DNA of 64,000 nt from contig OX578138.1 in assembly GCA_951213105.1 (NCBI GenBank), positions 64,951,040-65,015,039 on the forward strand. The letters are read 5' to 3'. Shown one piece after another: positions 34,989-46,075 of the stretch. Positions within the stretch are counted from its first letter, which is position 1, and the number at the start of each line of letters is the position of its first letter. The translations under genes were made by a program, and so were the position numbers. The DNA is from Amaurobius ferox (taxonomy: Eukaryota; Arthropoda; Arachnida; Araneae; Amaurobiidae). The notes below the pieces were generated by a model. It saw nothing but the letters and a program-made list of their open reading frames with translations. It did not search any database and was not told the origin of the DNA.

Positions 34989-35797
34989 TGTAAGGTTCTG
35001 CTGGGAAAAATATCCTGGAGACCTACATGCCAATGACCCCGCACTCTATGTGCGGTATAAGTTCGGGGAAAAGACCCCACACCAACGAAATATCTCCTAG
35101 ACTTTGCACGGAGGTTGTATCATGAATGTGTCAGCACAAAGGCTTAACGCCCAAAGAACGGCAGTGTGGGGACATAAACATGTCGATATAGGGACATGAG
35201 AAACATTAATGTGTCACTTGTGGAGCTTAGGCTCAAAATTCATAGTTCCTAAGAAGACGCCACAGCCAGGGGCCAATGAACTTGGTGGAATATATATATG
35301 GCGGACTTTATTGTTCGTCATGATTCTCTCGGCGAGCAGCCACGACAAACGGTCGCATTTTGAATGCCCCGAGGGTTTCATCGTGATCCCTCTCGTCTCC
35401 GCAACATGTCTATTAAGACTTTGAGATAATGCAATTTTACTTAGCATCCATTGTTAGGATGTGTCATCTTGGATCATTCGCCTATAATAATTTTAATCTG
35501 TAAAATTGTTTAACTGTTAAAAATTTAAATAAATTCTTGTTATGTTTAAAATAAGTTTGCCGTGTCAGAATCCAAATATGTCTCCTGGTTCACTCACGAA
35601 TTCTCACGGATCGCTACTCATGTGCAAAATCTGCTCGGGCAACGTTACTTTGTTGTAATTACGCATCGGTTCGATTTCGGTCACCCCATCCTGAATATTT
35701 GGGGAGAGAGACCGACGGACAGCAATCGTGTTGAGATACTCGTTTTCAACGACGAACGAAACAGAGAATTGCAACAGAATAGCATAAAGCATTTACA
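34989..35797 (+). repeat. 3' LTR of the gag-protease element
   Basis: 809 bp, with three substitutions from the 5' LTR (near 31112, 31153 and 31645 of the 5' copy). Confidence 0.95.
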
Positions 35798-35802
35798 TAT
35801 AC

Positions 35803-36086
35803 CCAAGACCTAGATGAAGAGCTCACTTGAGAGAGACAACAAAAATGCAGCATAAAGAACAGTCTAACCAATCTAAAACAACATGTAACACACAAGATTA
35901 GCATACACCAAAACTTGGGGGACACTTGGGGAAAACATAGGGATCTTGTATTGTGACAAGGTGAGATGTCATTTGTAATATTTTGCAGAGAGGTTGGGGG
36001 GGGGGGGGGGAGTGTATAGTAAGTGATTATTATAACATTGAACAAAAGATGCATCAAGCTCAAGATATTTACTTTTTCTTTATATA
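35803..36086. other. Short spacer with poly-G tract
   Basis: Nothing is recognised except a run of G at about 35996-36010. Confidence 0.4.
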
Positions 36087-36094
36087 CTTAGCAC

Positions 36095-37548
36095 TAGGGA
36101 TGCAACATATGTCAGTTTGGGCGGATACTGGATGCCGGATATTCAACCGAATTTAAAACCGGTCATCTGGGATATCAGGCCACTTGATAAATTATAGAAA
36201 TAGAAATCATAAGTACTTTTAATTCCAACATTATAATTTGTTGTAATGACGTCAATAAATTAAGAAATGCTATGTCCTTATATGCAGCGGAAAACAATGA
36301 AATAACAAGCTTTTCATCATATCAATGGACATTAATTCAAAACTGCTTAACTCTACTTCAACCCTTTGAGGAAATTATTGAGCAAATAAGTTCCTCAAAA
36401 TCATTAATTTCAGAAGTAATTCCTATAGTTGTAACATTGAATAGATATTTGTCAAAATCTGAAGTATTTGTTGTTGAAACAATAAAGGATACGTTAAAAG
36501 AAAACATACGTAAACATTTTTCAATGATACAGCTGAATGAACATTTTTCAATAGCAATCATTTTAGACTCAAGAATGAGAATCAAAATTCATGTTTTCTA
36601 TAAAGATTAGGGTTATGATGAAATGATTGAATCTTCTTTATTATTGATAATGAAGAAAAAAGTTCAAACTTTGAGTTCTCCTGAAGAAAACAAAGAATTG
36701 CCCCTAATAGGATCGAAATTTCAAATTAATAGAAATTCTAATCAAATAATCCTACAACTTTTTGGGATTGCTTTACTGAAATAACTGTTAATTCTAGCAT
36801 ATCACAATTACAAGTGCAACAAGATGATGAGTCAGCTTACTTTGAAGAGTTGAGAAACCATCTTTCACAGCCAGCAATTGAAAGAAAAATGTCACTATTT
36901 GACTGTATTGGAAAATGAATAGGAGTAATTTTCCTTATTTATCACAATTGCTAAAAAAGAATCTTGCCCCAACATAAAGCAATGTATATAGTGAAAGACT
37001 GTTTTCTGAAGCAGGAGTCATTTGACAAAGAGAGAAATAGAATTTTGCCAAAAAATGCTGAAAACTTTTGAATGCTGCAGAGTGCTTTTTGCATCTTAAT
37101 TTGAAAATTTTAAATGGGGAAACAAATTTTTAATTTTTTAAAAAAATTTTTATAACGTTTGAAATATTTGTGTCTTTTGAATGTTTAATTACTAATGTAA
37201 AAAAAAAAAAGAATGCTGTTGATGAGAAATTTATTTTTAATTTGTAATGTAAATCATAAGTTAAAGTAATATTCATTGTCAAAGATATTGAATGTAAAGG
37301 AGAGATTTTGAATTTATATTAAGTAATAAAATGAAGGTTTAGTTTAAGAAACTATAATAAAAATTGAGAAATCTGAAAATTTTAATATTACTATTAATTG
37401 AGAAATTAAAAATACTTATTTTGCATATCATTTATATGACAGGATATCTGGCCGGATGATCCTAATATCTGGCTACTGCCAAATATCCAGCTTAATAGCT
37501 GGATGAACCGGATACAGGTTATTTAGCTGGATATCCGTTGCATCCCTA
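36095..37548 (+). mobile_element. hAT element B
   Basis: The ends are TAGGGATGCAACATATG (36095) and CCGTTGCATCCCTA (to 37548). The 8-bp TSD CTTAGCAC / CTTAACAC (36087-36094, 37549-37556) has one mismatch. Subterminal GGATATCC/GGATACC-type repeats occur at both ends. It contains a truncated hAT transposase in plus orientation. Confidence 0.9.
36272..37085 (+). pseudogene. hAT transposase relic (ZBED-like)
   Basis: The first segment (36272-36610) carries WTLIQNCLTLLQPFEEI, LISEVIPIVVTLNRYL and IAIILDSRMRIK. This is the helical segment before the last catalytic region of Ac/ZBED-type hAT proteins. After stops and shifts, SERLFSEAGV near 36990 is the signature of the C-terminal dimerisation domain, followed by LPKNAEKLLNAAEC. 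The N-terminal BED finger and the RNase H-like first half are missing. It is non-functional. Confidence 0.85.
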
Positions 37549-37556
37549 CTTAACAC

Positions 37557-38184
37557 TACATTATTGATACTTTTAAAATGTACATAATAGTAAGTAAAAA
37601 TGAAATAATTCATACTTGTAACTTATCGGTAATAAGAGAATTCACCTCAGGAAGTCCACTAGCATCTGCATTAGACATGCTATTATCTTGCATATGATTC
37701 TAAAATGAAATAACAGAGGTATAAGCAACTTACATAACTTCATAAATTAATCTACTTAAATTATTAGTTCATCTTTAAATATATAAAGATCAGCTAAAAA
37801 TGCAAGTTGAAAATAATTTCAGTAAAATCTCAGTCTATAAATACAACACAAAATAATTACAATTATATAGATACTATATAATTGTCAAGTGTGATGAAGT
37901 CAACATTAACCACAGGATCTATTAATAGTGGGTGTATGTCAATTGTGACCAGTGTTTTTCAACTAAAGATCTGTGAGCTGCAAAGGGGGTCTATATCAAA
38001 GAGTCCATATTGTCAGCTAGTAAATGATGACCATATAATAATTCATAAAAAGAAAATCAATGTTACCATAAAAACACAATAGGAGACTCTGCAAAACATC
38101 TGAAATGAGTTCTCTCTAAAAATCAATGGATTATAAATTCTTTTGTGAATCTATACAATAATTTTCTAACATGTTTTTATCTTT
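37557..38184. other. AT-rich DNA with possible host exon and hAT end fragment
   Basis: Contains the 54-nt exon candidate at 37646-37699 (minus). A CAGTGTTTTTCAACTAAAG word near 37950 resembles a Charlie-type hAT terminus without a partner. Confidence 0.4.
37646..37699 (-). CDS. Candidate 54-nt internal exon (unknown gene)
   Basis: On the minus strand a T-rich tract ending TTTCATTTTAG precedes 54 bases open in phase 0, encoding NHMQDNSMSNADASGLPE. A GTGAAT donor follows. Length is divisible by three and both junctions are in phase 0, so the exon could be skipped without a frameshift. A similar symmetric candidate lies upstream at 40401-40505. No protein family is recognised. Chance splice-like sequence cannot be excluded. 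Confidence 0.3.
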
Positions 38185-38723
38185 CCAGACCTTCCAGAAG
38201 CCCCCCCCCACCCCACACACACACACACACCTAGAAGACTGAATCTTTTCACTTATACACAGTACAGAATGTAATGGAGTCAAATTTTTGTTTCCCTCTC
38301 CCAGGGGGTGAAAAATTTGATGTTTTGAAAAACCATTTCAAGCTTTCCAGAAGTCAACGTTGACCTACAGAGTTAAAAATTAGCACACTTATGGTAGTAC
38401 AATCTATGGAACAAAACCTATCAGATTTCTTCTTGTGGGTGGGGATTTGAAAAGCCTTGCCAGACCACTCAGCGACCTAGAACACTGAAACTATGCATAG
38501 TTATGTATGGGTTTGTACAGCCTCTCCAGACCATTTAGAAATACTCAGTGATCTAAAGTGTTGAAATTTTGCATACTTATAGTATCAATTATGGAACAAA
38601 ACCTAACAGAGCCAAATATTTTATTCTCTCTCCAGACCAGTGAAAGAATTTCCAAAAGCTACTCCAGGTTCCAAAAGCCTTGATCGACTTAAAAGACTAA
38701 ATATTTACACACTTTTACTATCT

Positions 38724-39008
38724 AGGGCGCGGTAGCCCATTGGTTAGCGAGCTGGAGTTGCACTCTGTAGGCCCGGGTTCGATTCCAGCCACTGCCAAAA
38801 CTGCCGCCGTGTTCATGTGGAGTACGATCACGTTAAACATGTGGGTCCGAAAGTCCTTCCGAGAGGTTGGTGGTAGGGGAAGGAGGGTACGGTCCCTGTG
38901 GATGCCTCCCCCACTGGGTTCCGGTCTAAATTGGGTGGCACTTCCCGACCGTCCAAACAGTTACCTTACACCTTTCTGGTAGGTCGGACGGTCTGGGTTT
39001 CAACAACA
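38724..39008 (+). mobile_element. tRNA-derived SINE
   Basis: Full-length copy: AGGGCGCGGTAGCCCATTGG, B box GGTTCGATTCC, body, tail module, CAACAACA. Perfect 15-bp TSD ACACTTTTACTATCT at 38709-38723 and 39009-39023. The mini element m3 begins just after the second TSD. Confidence 0.95.
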
Positions 39009-39021
39009 ACACTTTTACTAT

Positions 39022-39093
39022 CTTTACCAGCCACTCAAACTGCTGCTGTAAGACCTTGGGCCATTCGAGTGATCTGGGACTTCAACACTCAAA
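39022..39093 (+). mobile_element. Tail-only mini retroposon m3
   Basis: A 72-bp insert with 5' arm CCAGCCACTC and 3' arm GAGTGATCTGGG, then ACTTCAACACTCAAA. TSD ACTTTTACTAT at 39011-39021 and 39094-39104. The left TSD overlaps the right TSD of the neighbouring SINE. Confidence 0.78.
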
Positions 39094-39238
39094 ACTTTTA
39101 CTATTGCCTATGGCACCAAACTGAACAGAGTCGAATTTATACAAGAATCGAACCGAACTGAGTAGACGAGAAAATAAAAAAAATTTCAAAAAGCCCCAAT
39201 CGACTTAAAAGACCTAATAGTTACACACTTTTACTATC

Positions 39239-39308
39239 TCTCCCGGTCACTCAAACTGCTGCTATAAGTCCTTGGGTCAGACGAGTAGTCTGGAACTTCA
39301 ACACTCAA
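39239..39308 (+). mobile_element. Tail-only mini retroposon m4
   Basis: A 70-bp insert starting TCTCCCGGTCACTCAAACTG and ending GTCTGGAACTTCAACACTCA. Perfect 13-bp TSD CACTTTTACTATC at 39226-39238 and 39309-39321. Confidence 0.85.
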
Positions 39309-39982
39309 CACTTTTACTATCACCTATGGCACCAAACCGAACAGAATCGAATTTCTGATTTCTCTGCCAGAGATAAAAGGCTCAAAAAGCCTTTCCAGAC
39401 CACTCAGAAATTCCTGGTGATCAAGAAGACTGAAATTATTCATAATTATAACACCAAACATGGAATAGAATATAACTGGGAAAATTGTTAATTATTAAGA
39501 TGACGATTTTCTATGCTAAGTGCATTATCAAACAAAATAAAACATTTAAAAAGTTACAATTTATTTCATTAAGAGTGTTAGTTTCCCTGTACTTTTAATT
39601 TCCTACTTTCATTTTTTATGTACCATAGTTTTACTGAATTTTAGGGCAAAAAAATTAATAACGCAAACAATAATTTCTAATATTTAGATAATATTCCTCA
39701 CAGTGCCGATTTTGGACCTTCAGTCATTTATTTGGTTTTTTTTTTACATTTTGGAATTGGAACAGCAAAAATTTTAAAAAGTTTTTGGTAAAAATAAGTA
39801 GTTTTAAAGGCTTTAAAAACAAAATGTGAATTTAAGGAGTTCTTAAAGAGTTTTTAATGACAGTGTAAGCCCTGTGTTAGATTCTGTACTGTAGTCAATA
39901 CCCTAAGTATGCAAAGATTCAGCCATCTAGGTCAACAGGAGGGCTTTTGGATAATATGAAAGTACTTTATATCACCCCTTCT

Positions 39983-40140
39983 CAGAGTTGGGCAGTATCG
40001 AAAATACATGTATTTGAAATACATTTTCAAAATATATTTGTAATTTGTATTTAAACTAAAAAAATTAAAGTAATTTGGTAATGTATCGAAAATACATTTT
40101 TAGAGTATTTTGTATTTTCAAAATACATTTCTCAGAATTC
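39983..40140 (+). mobile_element. Unpaired hAT terminal fragment
   Basis: CAGAGTTGGGCAGTATCG followed by repeated AAATACATTTT-type words and their complements. This is a terminus style common in hAT elements. No matching right end was found downstream. Confidence 0.5.
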
Positions 40141-40400
40141 AAACTATAATGTTTAAACCACAATTCAATGATTCGTAAAAGAGAAAATGGCGAATTTATA
40201 TTTTGTCTAATCTTTGAATTCATTTCCAGCAGTTAATATAAACATCATTATCAACTGGCATTGATAAAGTTGCTAATAAACGAGAAATTTACTTAGAAAT
40301 TTACAAGCATATACTATAGTAACAAGGATGCAACACAAAGAAATAACAGCATATAAGTTTTACTAAATTATACAATGGAAATCAAACATAAATAAATTAC

Positions 40401-40505
40401 ACTATCATTTCCTCCTCCAGTAATATCCAAATCCAAGATGTATGAAATATCACTATCTGAATCCTCTGACTCCATTATATTAACTTCTTTCCTCTTCCTT
40501 CTCTC
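40401..40505 (-). CDS. Candidate 105-nt internal exon (unknown gene)
   Basis: On the minus strand a T/A-rich tract ending TTAACTATTTTAG precedes 105 bases open in phase 0. It encodes ERRKRKEVNIMESEDSDSD, then ISYILDLDITGGGNDS. A GTAATT donor follows. The peptide is basic then acidic, like a nuclear-protein linker. Length is divisible by three, as in the candidate at 37646-37699, 2.7 kb downstream on the same strand. This could instead be part of a decayed transposase, given the hAT end nearby. No family is recognised. Confidence 0.3.
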
Positions 40506-41360
40506 CTAAAATAGTTAAAATATACAGAACTAATAATTAATTTTACACTTACAAAATGAAAAATGATTGAATCTGAACAAGGTAATATTACCAAAATTTT
40601 CAGCACATTCAACTACTAAAATTAAGAATACTCATAGCCAAAAATGCTAGCTGTTACTTTAAAATAGATGCCATATAAAAAAATAAAACTAGTAAAGCTA
40701 TCTATACCATTAACACCCCTTCCAACACAGTATGCTTGTAAGTAGGTTTCTAAGTAATATCCTACGTGTACTGCAGTGTCCTATAATGTGATTACTTGAC
40801 CTAGAACCTTGTGTTTTTTTTTTTTTGTTTTTTTTTGCTTTGTTTTCAAAGCGAGGTAGTGGTCTGAGAATTTGTCCAAAAATGAAAATATTAATACTTT
40901 CAAATGTTTGCGAAAAATCTCTAAAAACGGCACACAAAATGGCATTTGCTCAAAATATATCACGGTTAATTTTTGTACTGGAATTTCCATTTTATCTCTA
41001 ACAGAAGCAATATATGTGGAAATTTACATCTTACAGTCGAATATATATATATTGTATAATCTATCAATAGATTTTTTTCTACAGATTTTAAAAATACAAG
41101 CAAAATATAAGAGCCATTTTATTATTATCTGCCAACAAGAGAATGATGTGACGGATGACTATTTCTCAGATGATTAGACATGGAGTATGATAAATTAAGG
41201 GGTATGTATTTCTATTTACATAAATTTTAAAGATAAAGTTTAGATTCTTTTAACGTACAATTATTTCATATTATGTTTTCTCCAAAAATGGATGACAATT
41301 GCTATATTTTCCTTCTTTGTCTGTGTCATCTTGTGATATGGATGGACTATCAGTTATAGC

Positions 41361-41633
41361 AGTGTTTTTCAAACTTCTTTTGGTGGAAAAAATGTTTTAA
41401 AATTCAATTTGATAGTGGAACTCCAAAATAAGAAAAAGTCCGTTATGGTTCAAATTATGCATTTATATTTTACATATATTTTTCAATTTTTAAGACATGT
41501 TGTTTAACATTCACACAAAACTATAAGACCCTAGGGTCAGTCGAGTGGTCTGAGACTTCAACAAAACTATAACACTACAGAAATCCAGAAATGCTGCTGC
41601 GGAACACCAAGGATTCCACAGAAGACACTACTG
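41361..41633. mobile_element. Charlie-like hAT MITE
   Basis: Starts CAGTGTTTTTCAAACTTC and ends GAAGACACTACTG. TSD AGTTATAG / GGTTATAG at 41353-41360 and 41634-41641 has one mismatch. It contains the CCACAGAAG/GAACACC style of Charlie termini and is itself interrupted by mini element m5. It has no coding capacity. Confidence 0.75.
41527..41560 (+). mobile_element. Tail-only mini retroposon m5 (34 bp)
   Basis: A 34-bp insert ending GTCGAGTGGTCTGAGACTTC, between perfect 12-bp TSDs ACAAAACTATAA (41515-41526, 41561-41572). It is the shortest copy seen and retains only the 3' arm of the hairpin. Confidence 0.82.
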
Positions 41634-41641
41634 GGTTATAG

Positions 41642-44440
41642 CATACAAAATGCTGGGTTATACCATACAAACACAAACCCTGTATTAATATTTGTTAAAT
41701 ATGCAGAAAACTATTAAAAATACCTGACACTAAAGTGAACTTTTGTGAAAGTTTCTTTGAATTTTATAACAATCAAAATTTCAGGAATTTTAGAATAAAG
41801 AGCAAAAATTGAAGACATTTCAAGACAAAAATTCCTTTCTCAGGAATTTCAGGACAGCTACTACCCCTACTGAAATACAATGCTAGTGTTACAGCTAGGC
41901 CATTTTAGAAGGGAAAGGCCCTTTTAAAAATCAGAGTAAAATGTGCTCTGCATCTTTTTACACTACCCTGTCCTTTTTACAGCACATCCCAGAAAAACAT
42001 TTTATACTCTGGTCTGAACCTTACCATAAAAGAGTGATAAAATGGGAGAAAGTCAATTTCTTGATGGACAAATATTTCATTGCAGTTCCAGAGTTGTGAA
42101 ATAGCCAGATTTAGAAATTAGATACAGAAAGTCAGGCATCAATGACACCTATAACTATATTTCCTTAGTTGCCAAAATGTTTTACTTGGATGCAATTTCA
42201 AAATTATTATGTTTACATTATGCGGCTTACAAGATAATTAACTTTTTATTAGTACCCCCTCCCCTCCTTTGACTTACTGTGCGGTTGCACATTTATACAC
42301 TATTACACTTCTCCGGCTGCACATTTATATACTGTAAAACAAATTATCCAGCATTACCTGGTCCTAATTAAGCTCCCAGCTATTTAAATAATATATTTAC
42401 AGATAAAATCACTCAATTTCCAAATAATTTTCTTCTTTCGTTCCCCAACCATAGAAAACAAAAAAATAAAATAAATAAATGAAATAAAATGGAATCCTTT
42501 CTCTAGGGGAAAAGACCTGGCTTAACCCACACCATGAGTTTCAGGCTTTAACAGGAAGCACACAAACGTCCACCAGGGAGAAAAAAGATACACACTTCAT
42601 TAAATATATTTACAATTTCAATTTATATGTGTTTACCTGAAAATTTACGGAAAATAAAATAATGTAAAAAATATGTTAAAAAAAAAACATTCCATTAGAA
42701 TACGAGGATATACACACATATTTAAGTATCAAATAATCTAGCATACACATTTTGATGTATTTAAAAATAAATAAATATAAGGAATTGTCCTATGGATTCG
42801 GTTTAAACAACATTGGACAGAATGTTCTTCGATATTTCCCATGGTCTCCAAATAAAAACTCTGTGATAACTATTTTGTTCACTAAGGAACTGATATTTGT
42901 GTTAAAACCTCTCAAATCATGTTTTAATATAACAGTTAAAAAATTAATAAGAATTTAAAAAAAAAAAAGAGTCGTATTTTCACGGTTCTTGAAGTGCCTC
43001 TGTACTAAATTCTGTTGCTGTCTGCGGCTTAGATTTCTTGCTATAGACTACACAACACACACACCTTACATTAAGTAAAATTAACTTTTTTATACCCCTA
43101 TGGTGAGGAAGACCCATGCCACCCGACTCACCCTAGGGTATGAACAGCAGGATGAGTGACCGGGTACTACTATGGTGTGCTGATTTCAAGAAAATTAAGA
43201 AGTTCAAAGCTGCTATTAGGTACCCACTATTAAAAATATTTTATAGCAACAAAAAACTTTGCATACATGAGATTTTGATACGAAAATCAATTAATACAGA
43301 AAATCAAAATGTTTTATCTGCATCTCCTGCTTTTGTTAGGAGAGTGGTAATAGGAACGATATTGGAAGATCTTTTATTTTTACTTTATTGATGAATACAT
43401 ATTTACTTTTTTATTTCAATAAGTGACTGTTATTTCTGCTGCATTTTACTATTTTGTAACTCGATCAATTTTTAAATTATTTAAAAGACTAAGCAAAAAT
43501 TATTTTACTAAAGTTATCTTTGCCGAAAATACGTTGCACACAGGGGGAGTAATCACTCCCTTAATTTCAAGGCGATTTAAAAATATATTAAAATATTTTT
43601 GTTTAAATTACCTGGAGACCTCGGTACCACATGGTACCCTGTCCCACAATTGTACCTATATTAGGGACCTGGCCATAAACTTACTTTAGTGGGTTTTATC
43701 AATGAAGACGAAAAGTCACAGCGAGCCATAAATATTCTGTACCACAAAATCTACACTAGATTTCACAAAAATGATAGAAGAATTTGTTCACAGTTTAAAT
43801 GCGAGTTTAAAAAATGACTAGTGATTTAAGCATGCCGCCATGCGACTTGAACATATGAACAAAACAAGGTTTTTTCTTTATAAACACGACAGTCTAGAAA
43901 GTGCAATAAAGTCCCGCCAAACTATCATACACGTGATATCAACATCATCCCCAAATTTCAGCTCACCTACGCCATTCAAAGCCACCGGCCCTTTCTATAT
44001 GACGTCACTTAGAAGAATGACCGTGGATGTATGACAAGAGTAAAAATTATATGCTTATAGTAGAAAAATTATAATCAAAATATATATCTATTATTGAAAA
44101 AGCTCTTATAATTGGAATCATCATCTTGTCAAGATGAAGAAGGTTGAAAATTTTCCGTTATTCAAGTTTGTAATGCTTATCTCTGAAAAACAAAGCTTTG
44201 AACTATGCTTTTTTTGGAACCAGAATTGAATACCAGAACGGAATGCGAACGAGGTATCAGTAAGCATTTGCAGCTCTTTGAAGTCTTACAATTCGTCTAT
44301 ATATATATATATATATAAATTGAAAGATTTGAATCGAAAATTATTCATTAACTACTGTATGTACAAAAAAACCCATCTCTAGCATATCTGTTACAAATGA
44401 GTAACTATAGACCAAGACTAAGGATAAAAAGAGAAGGATA
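41642..44440. other. Unassigned AT-rich DNA
   Basis: No gene is recognised. A fragment near 42331 (CTGTAAAACAAATTATCCAG) resembles a Tigger terminus. Open frames at 43140-43690 have no identifiable family. TA microsatellite near 44299. Confidence 0.4.
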
Positions 44441-44445
44441 AAGAT

Positions 44446-44446
<1 letters not shown>

Positions 44447-44478
<32 letters not shown>

Positions 44479-44490
44479 GTATATATACTA
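44447..44490. repeat. TA/TATG microsatellite
   Basis: Runs of TA broken by TATG immediately precede the SINE cluster. Confidence 0.9.
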
Positions 44491-44539
44491 GCCGCCTTTG
44501 GCGACCAGCCTGTTCGCTGCCCTTGAAAATTCTGTCCGT

Positions 44540-44597
44540 GGAAAACCCAAACCACACGACAGACCCGAAGGCTTACTGTAGCTAGGTGTGTGGCCGG
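44540..44597 (-). mobile_element. Tail-only mini retroposon m6 with compensated stem
   Basis: A 58-bp insert on minus. The 5' arm is CCGGCCACAC and the 3' arm GTGTGGTTTGGG, then TTTTCC. TSD GAAAATTCTGTCCGT / GAAAATTCTGACCGT (44525-44539, 44598-44612). Both stem arms differ from the common CCGTCC/GGACGG form but remain complementary. Confidence 0.85.
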
Positions 44598-44628
44598 GAA
44601 AATTCTGACCGTTGCAAACTCGCTGGCG

Positions 44629-44859
44629 CGACCTACCAAAAAGGTGTAAGGTAACTGTTTGGACGGCCAGGAAGTGCCACACAATTTAGACCGGAACCCT
44701 GTGGGGCAGGCATCCACAGGGACCGTACCCTCCTTCTCCTACCACCAGCCTTTCGGAAGGACTTACGGTCCCCACGGCAGCAGTTTTGGCAGTGGCGGGA
44801 ATCGAACCCGAGCCAACCGAGTGCAATTCCCGCGCGCTAACCACTGGGCTACCGCGCCC
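44629..44859 (-). mobile_element. Truncated tRNA-derived SINE, minus strand
   Basis: On minus it keeps the A-box head, B box GGTTCGATTCC, body and most of the tail module, but lacks the last bases and the CAA tail. An internal deletion removes about 40 bases around the CATGTTTAACGTGATCG segment. Confidence 0.85.
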
Positions 44860-44891
44860 TCCGCGACAATCTCCATAACTTTCTTTTTATT

Positions 44892-45106
44892 CACCCAATT
44901 TAGACCGGAACCCAGTGGGGGAGGCACCCACAGGGACCGTATACCCTCCTTCCCCTATCACCAACCTTTCGGATGGACTTACAGACCCACATGTTTAACG
45001 TGATCGTACTCCGCGTGAACATGGCTGCAGTTTTGGCAGTGACGGGAATCGAACCCGAGTCTACCGAGTGCAATTCCCGTGCGCTAACCACTGGGCTACC
45101 GCGCCC
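44892..45106 (-). mobile_element. 3'-truncated tRNA-derived SINE, minus strand
   Basis: On minus: intact head, B box and body, ending at TAAATTGGGTG without the tail module. It and the following 72 bases lie between near-identical 31-bp direct repeats (CCGCGACAATCTCCATAACT..., 44861 and 45178). The boundary is therefore not a standard TSD and suggests a secondary duplication. Confidence 0.8.
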
Positions 45107-45208
45107 TCAACCCCGTGGAGTTAACAAAGTTTGGTTTAGTTTAATGACGTTGAAACTAATAATGAAATTTTAAGGCACCGCGATAATCTCCATAACTTTC
45201 TTTTCATT

Positions 45209-45645
45209 TATTTTTTTATTTCTTCAGTGTTTAAGCTTTTCACTTAAAATATCCTCATTCCATAGTTCCATATATCCATTTCAAATATCCATAAATTAAA
45301 ATATCCATTTAAAAAAATCCATATAGTTCTATCATTTAAAATATAAATATAATAATTTCACCCGATGTATATAATACATCACCACAATTCAATTCACCAT
45401 AATTCAATCATTTAAATTTTATAATGACCATATGCTAATAACCACGGTTTTCTTTTTTTTTAAAGAAAAACCCATTTTTCCCCCCTCCAACTCAGGTTAA
45501 TAGAAAAATTTTAATTTCTCATAATTGGCAACACACAGAGCATTATGAAATTGTTACATGTAATTGAAAAGCATGCAGATACTTAACTAAAAAGTGTACT
45601 GTTGTCAGTATAAAGGCTGACCATGTTGTCTCATAAGTAAAATTA
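45209..45645. other. AT-rich spacer with TATCCAT-type repeats
   Basis: Short degenerate repeats of ATATCCAT at 45245-45320. Nothing else recognised. Confidence 0.45.
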
Positions 45646-46075
45646 CCGATAACTGGGCACGAGCGCTTATACCCTGCAAAGTCACTCCCGGGAAATGCAC
45701 CACGTGATAACTACGTCAGGCGCGAATTTCATGACCACAGTGTTCATGCCCTTGTGCCGGCAATTGAATGATGAGAAGTCTTTGTTTTCTGCATGCGGAA
45801 ATTTACAGTTCAATTAGTCTATGCGCGATTTTGATATTGAAAACACACACAAATATATATATTTAAATTTTGTTTAATTATTAATAATTTTTATTACTTT
45901 TTTCTATTTTATTATTTATTTATTTTCTATTTAAAGTATTTTCAAGACTATCAAACTACTAGTATTACGAGTTACTTCTGCTTTTATTAGATGAGAGAAT
46001 GTCAAAAATATTGCACTATCAAGAACATAGTGTGGTAATTGTAGGAGGGAGTCGACCTTGTGGTCAAACTAAAGT
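45646..46075 (+). repeat. Left inverted terminal repeat of the foldback element
   Basis: Reverse complement of 50881-51342 at roughly 75-80 percent by eye, broken by TA/CA microsatellite differences. Confidence 0.75.

Larger units (their letters stand above)
31002..35797 (+). mobile_element. Young non-autonomous LTR element encoding only gag and protease
   Basis: Two 809-bp LTRs (31002-31810, 34989-35797) start TG and end CA and differ at only three positions seen. The 5-bp TSD is TATAC (30997-31001, 35798-35802). The only long reading frame is gag-protease at 32181-34283. RT, RNase H and integrase are absent, with no room for them. The last 705 bases before the 3' LTR have no gene. LTR identity indicates very recent transposition, so it was presumably served in trans by a Gypsy-type relative. 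Confidence 0.95.
38185..39470. repeat. Degenerate tandem satellite with retroposon insertions
   Basis: A loosely repeated unit of about 110-150 bases recurs. Its recognisable words are CCAGACCACTCAG, an AAGACTGAAA-type word, CACACTTTTACTATC and GGAACAAAACCTAACAGAG. It is interrupted by a SINE (38724-39008) and two mini retroposons (39022-39093, 39239-39308). A CA repeat lies at 38213-38231. Related units occur inside the foldback element at 46.2, 46.9 and 49.8 kb. Confidence 0.65.
39471..41352. other. AT-rich DNA with a hAT end and a candidate exon
   Basis: Holds a hAT terminal fragment (39983-40140) and the 105-nt exon candidate (40401-40505, minus). Further open stretches around 40870-41177 show no recognised similarity. 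Confidence 0.4.

Noticed and set aside
44861..45208. 31-bp direct repeats as the TSD of the SINE at 44892
   Set aside because: The repeats enclose about 72 bases beyond the SINE head, are twice the usual TSD length, and the SINE lacks its 3' end. A later local duplication fits better.
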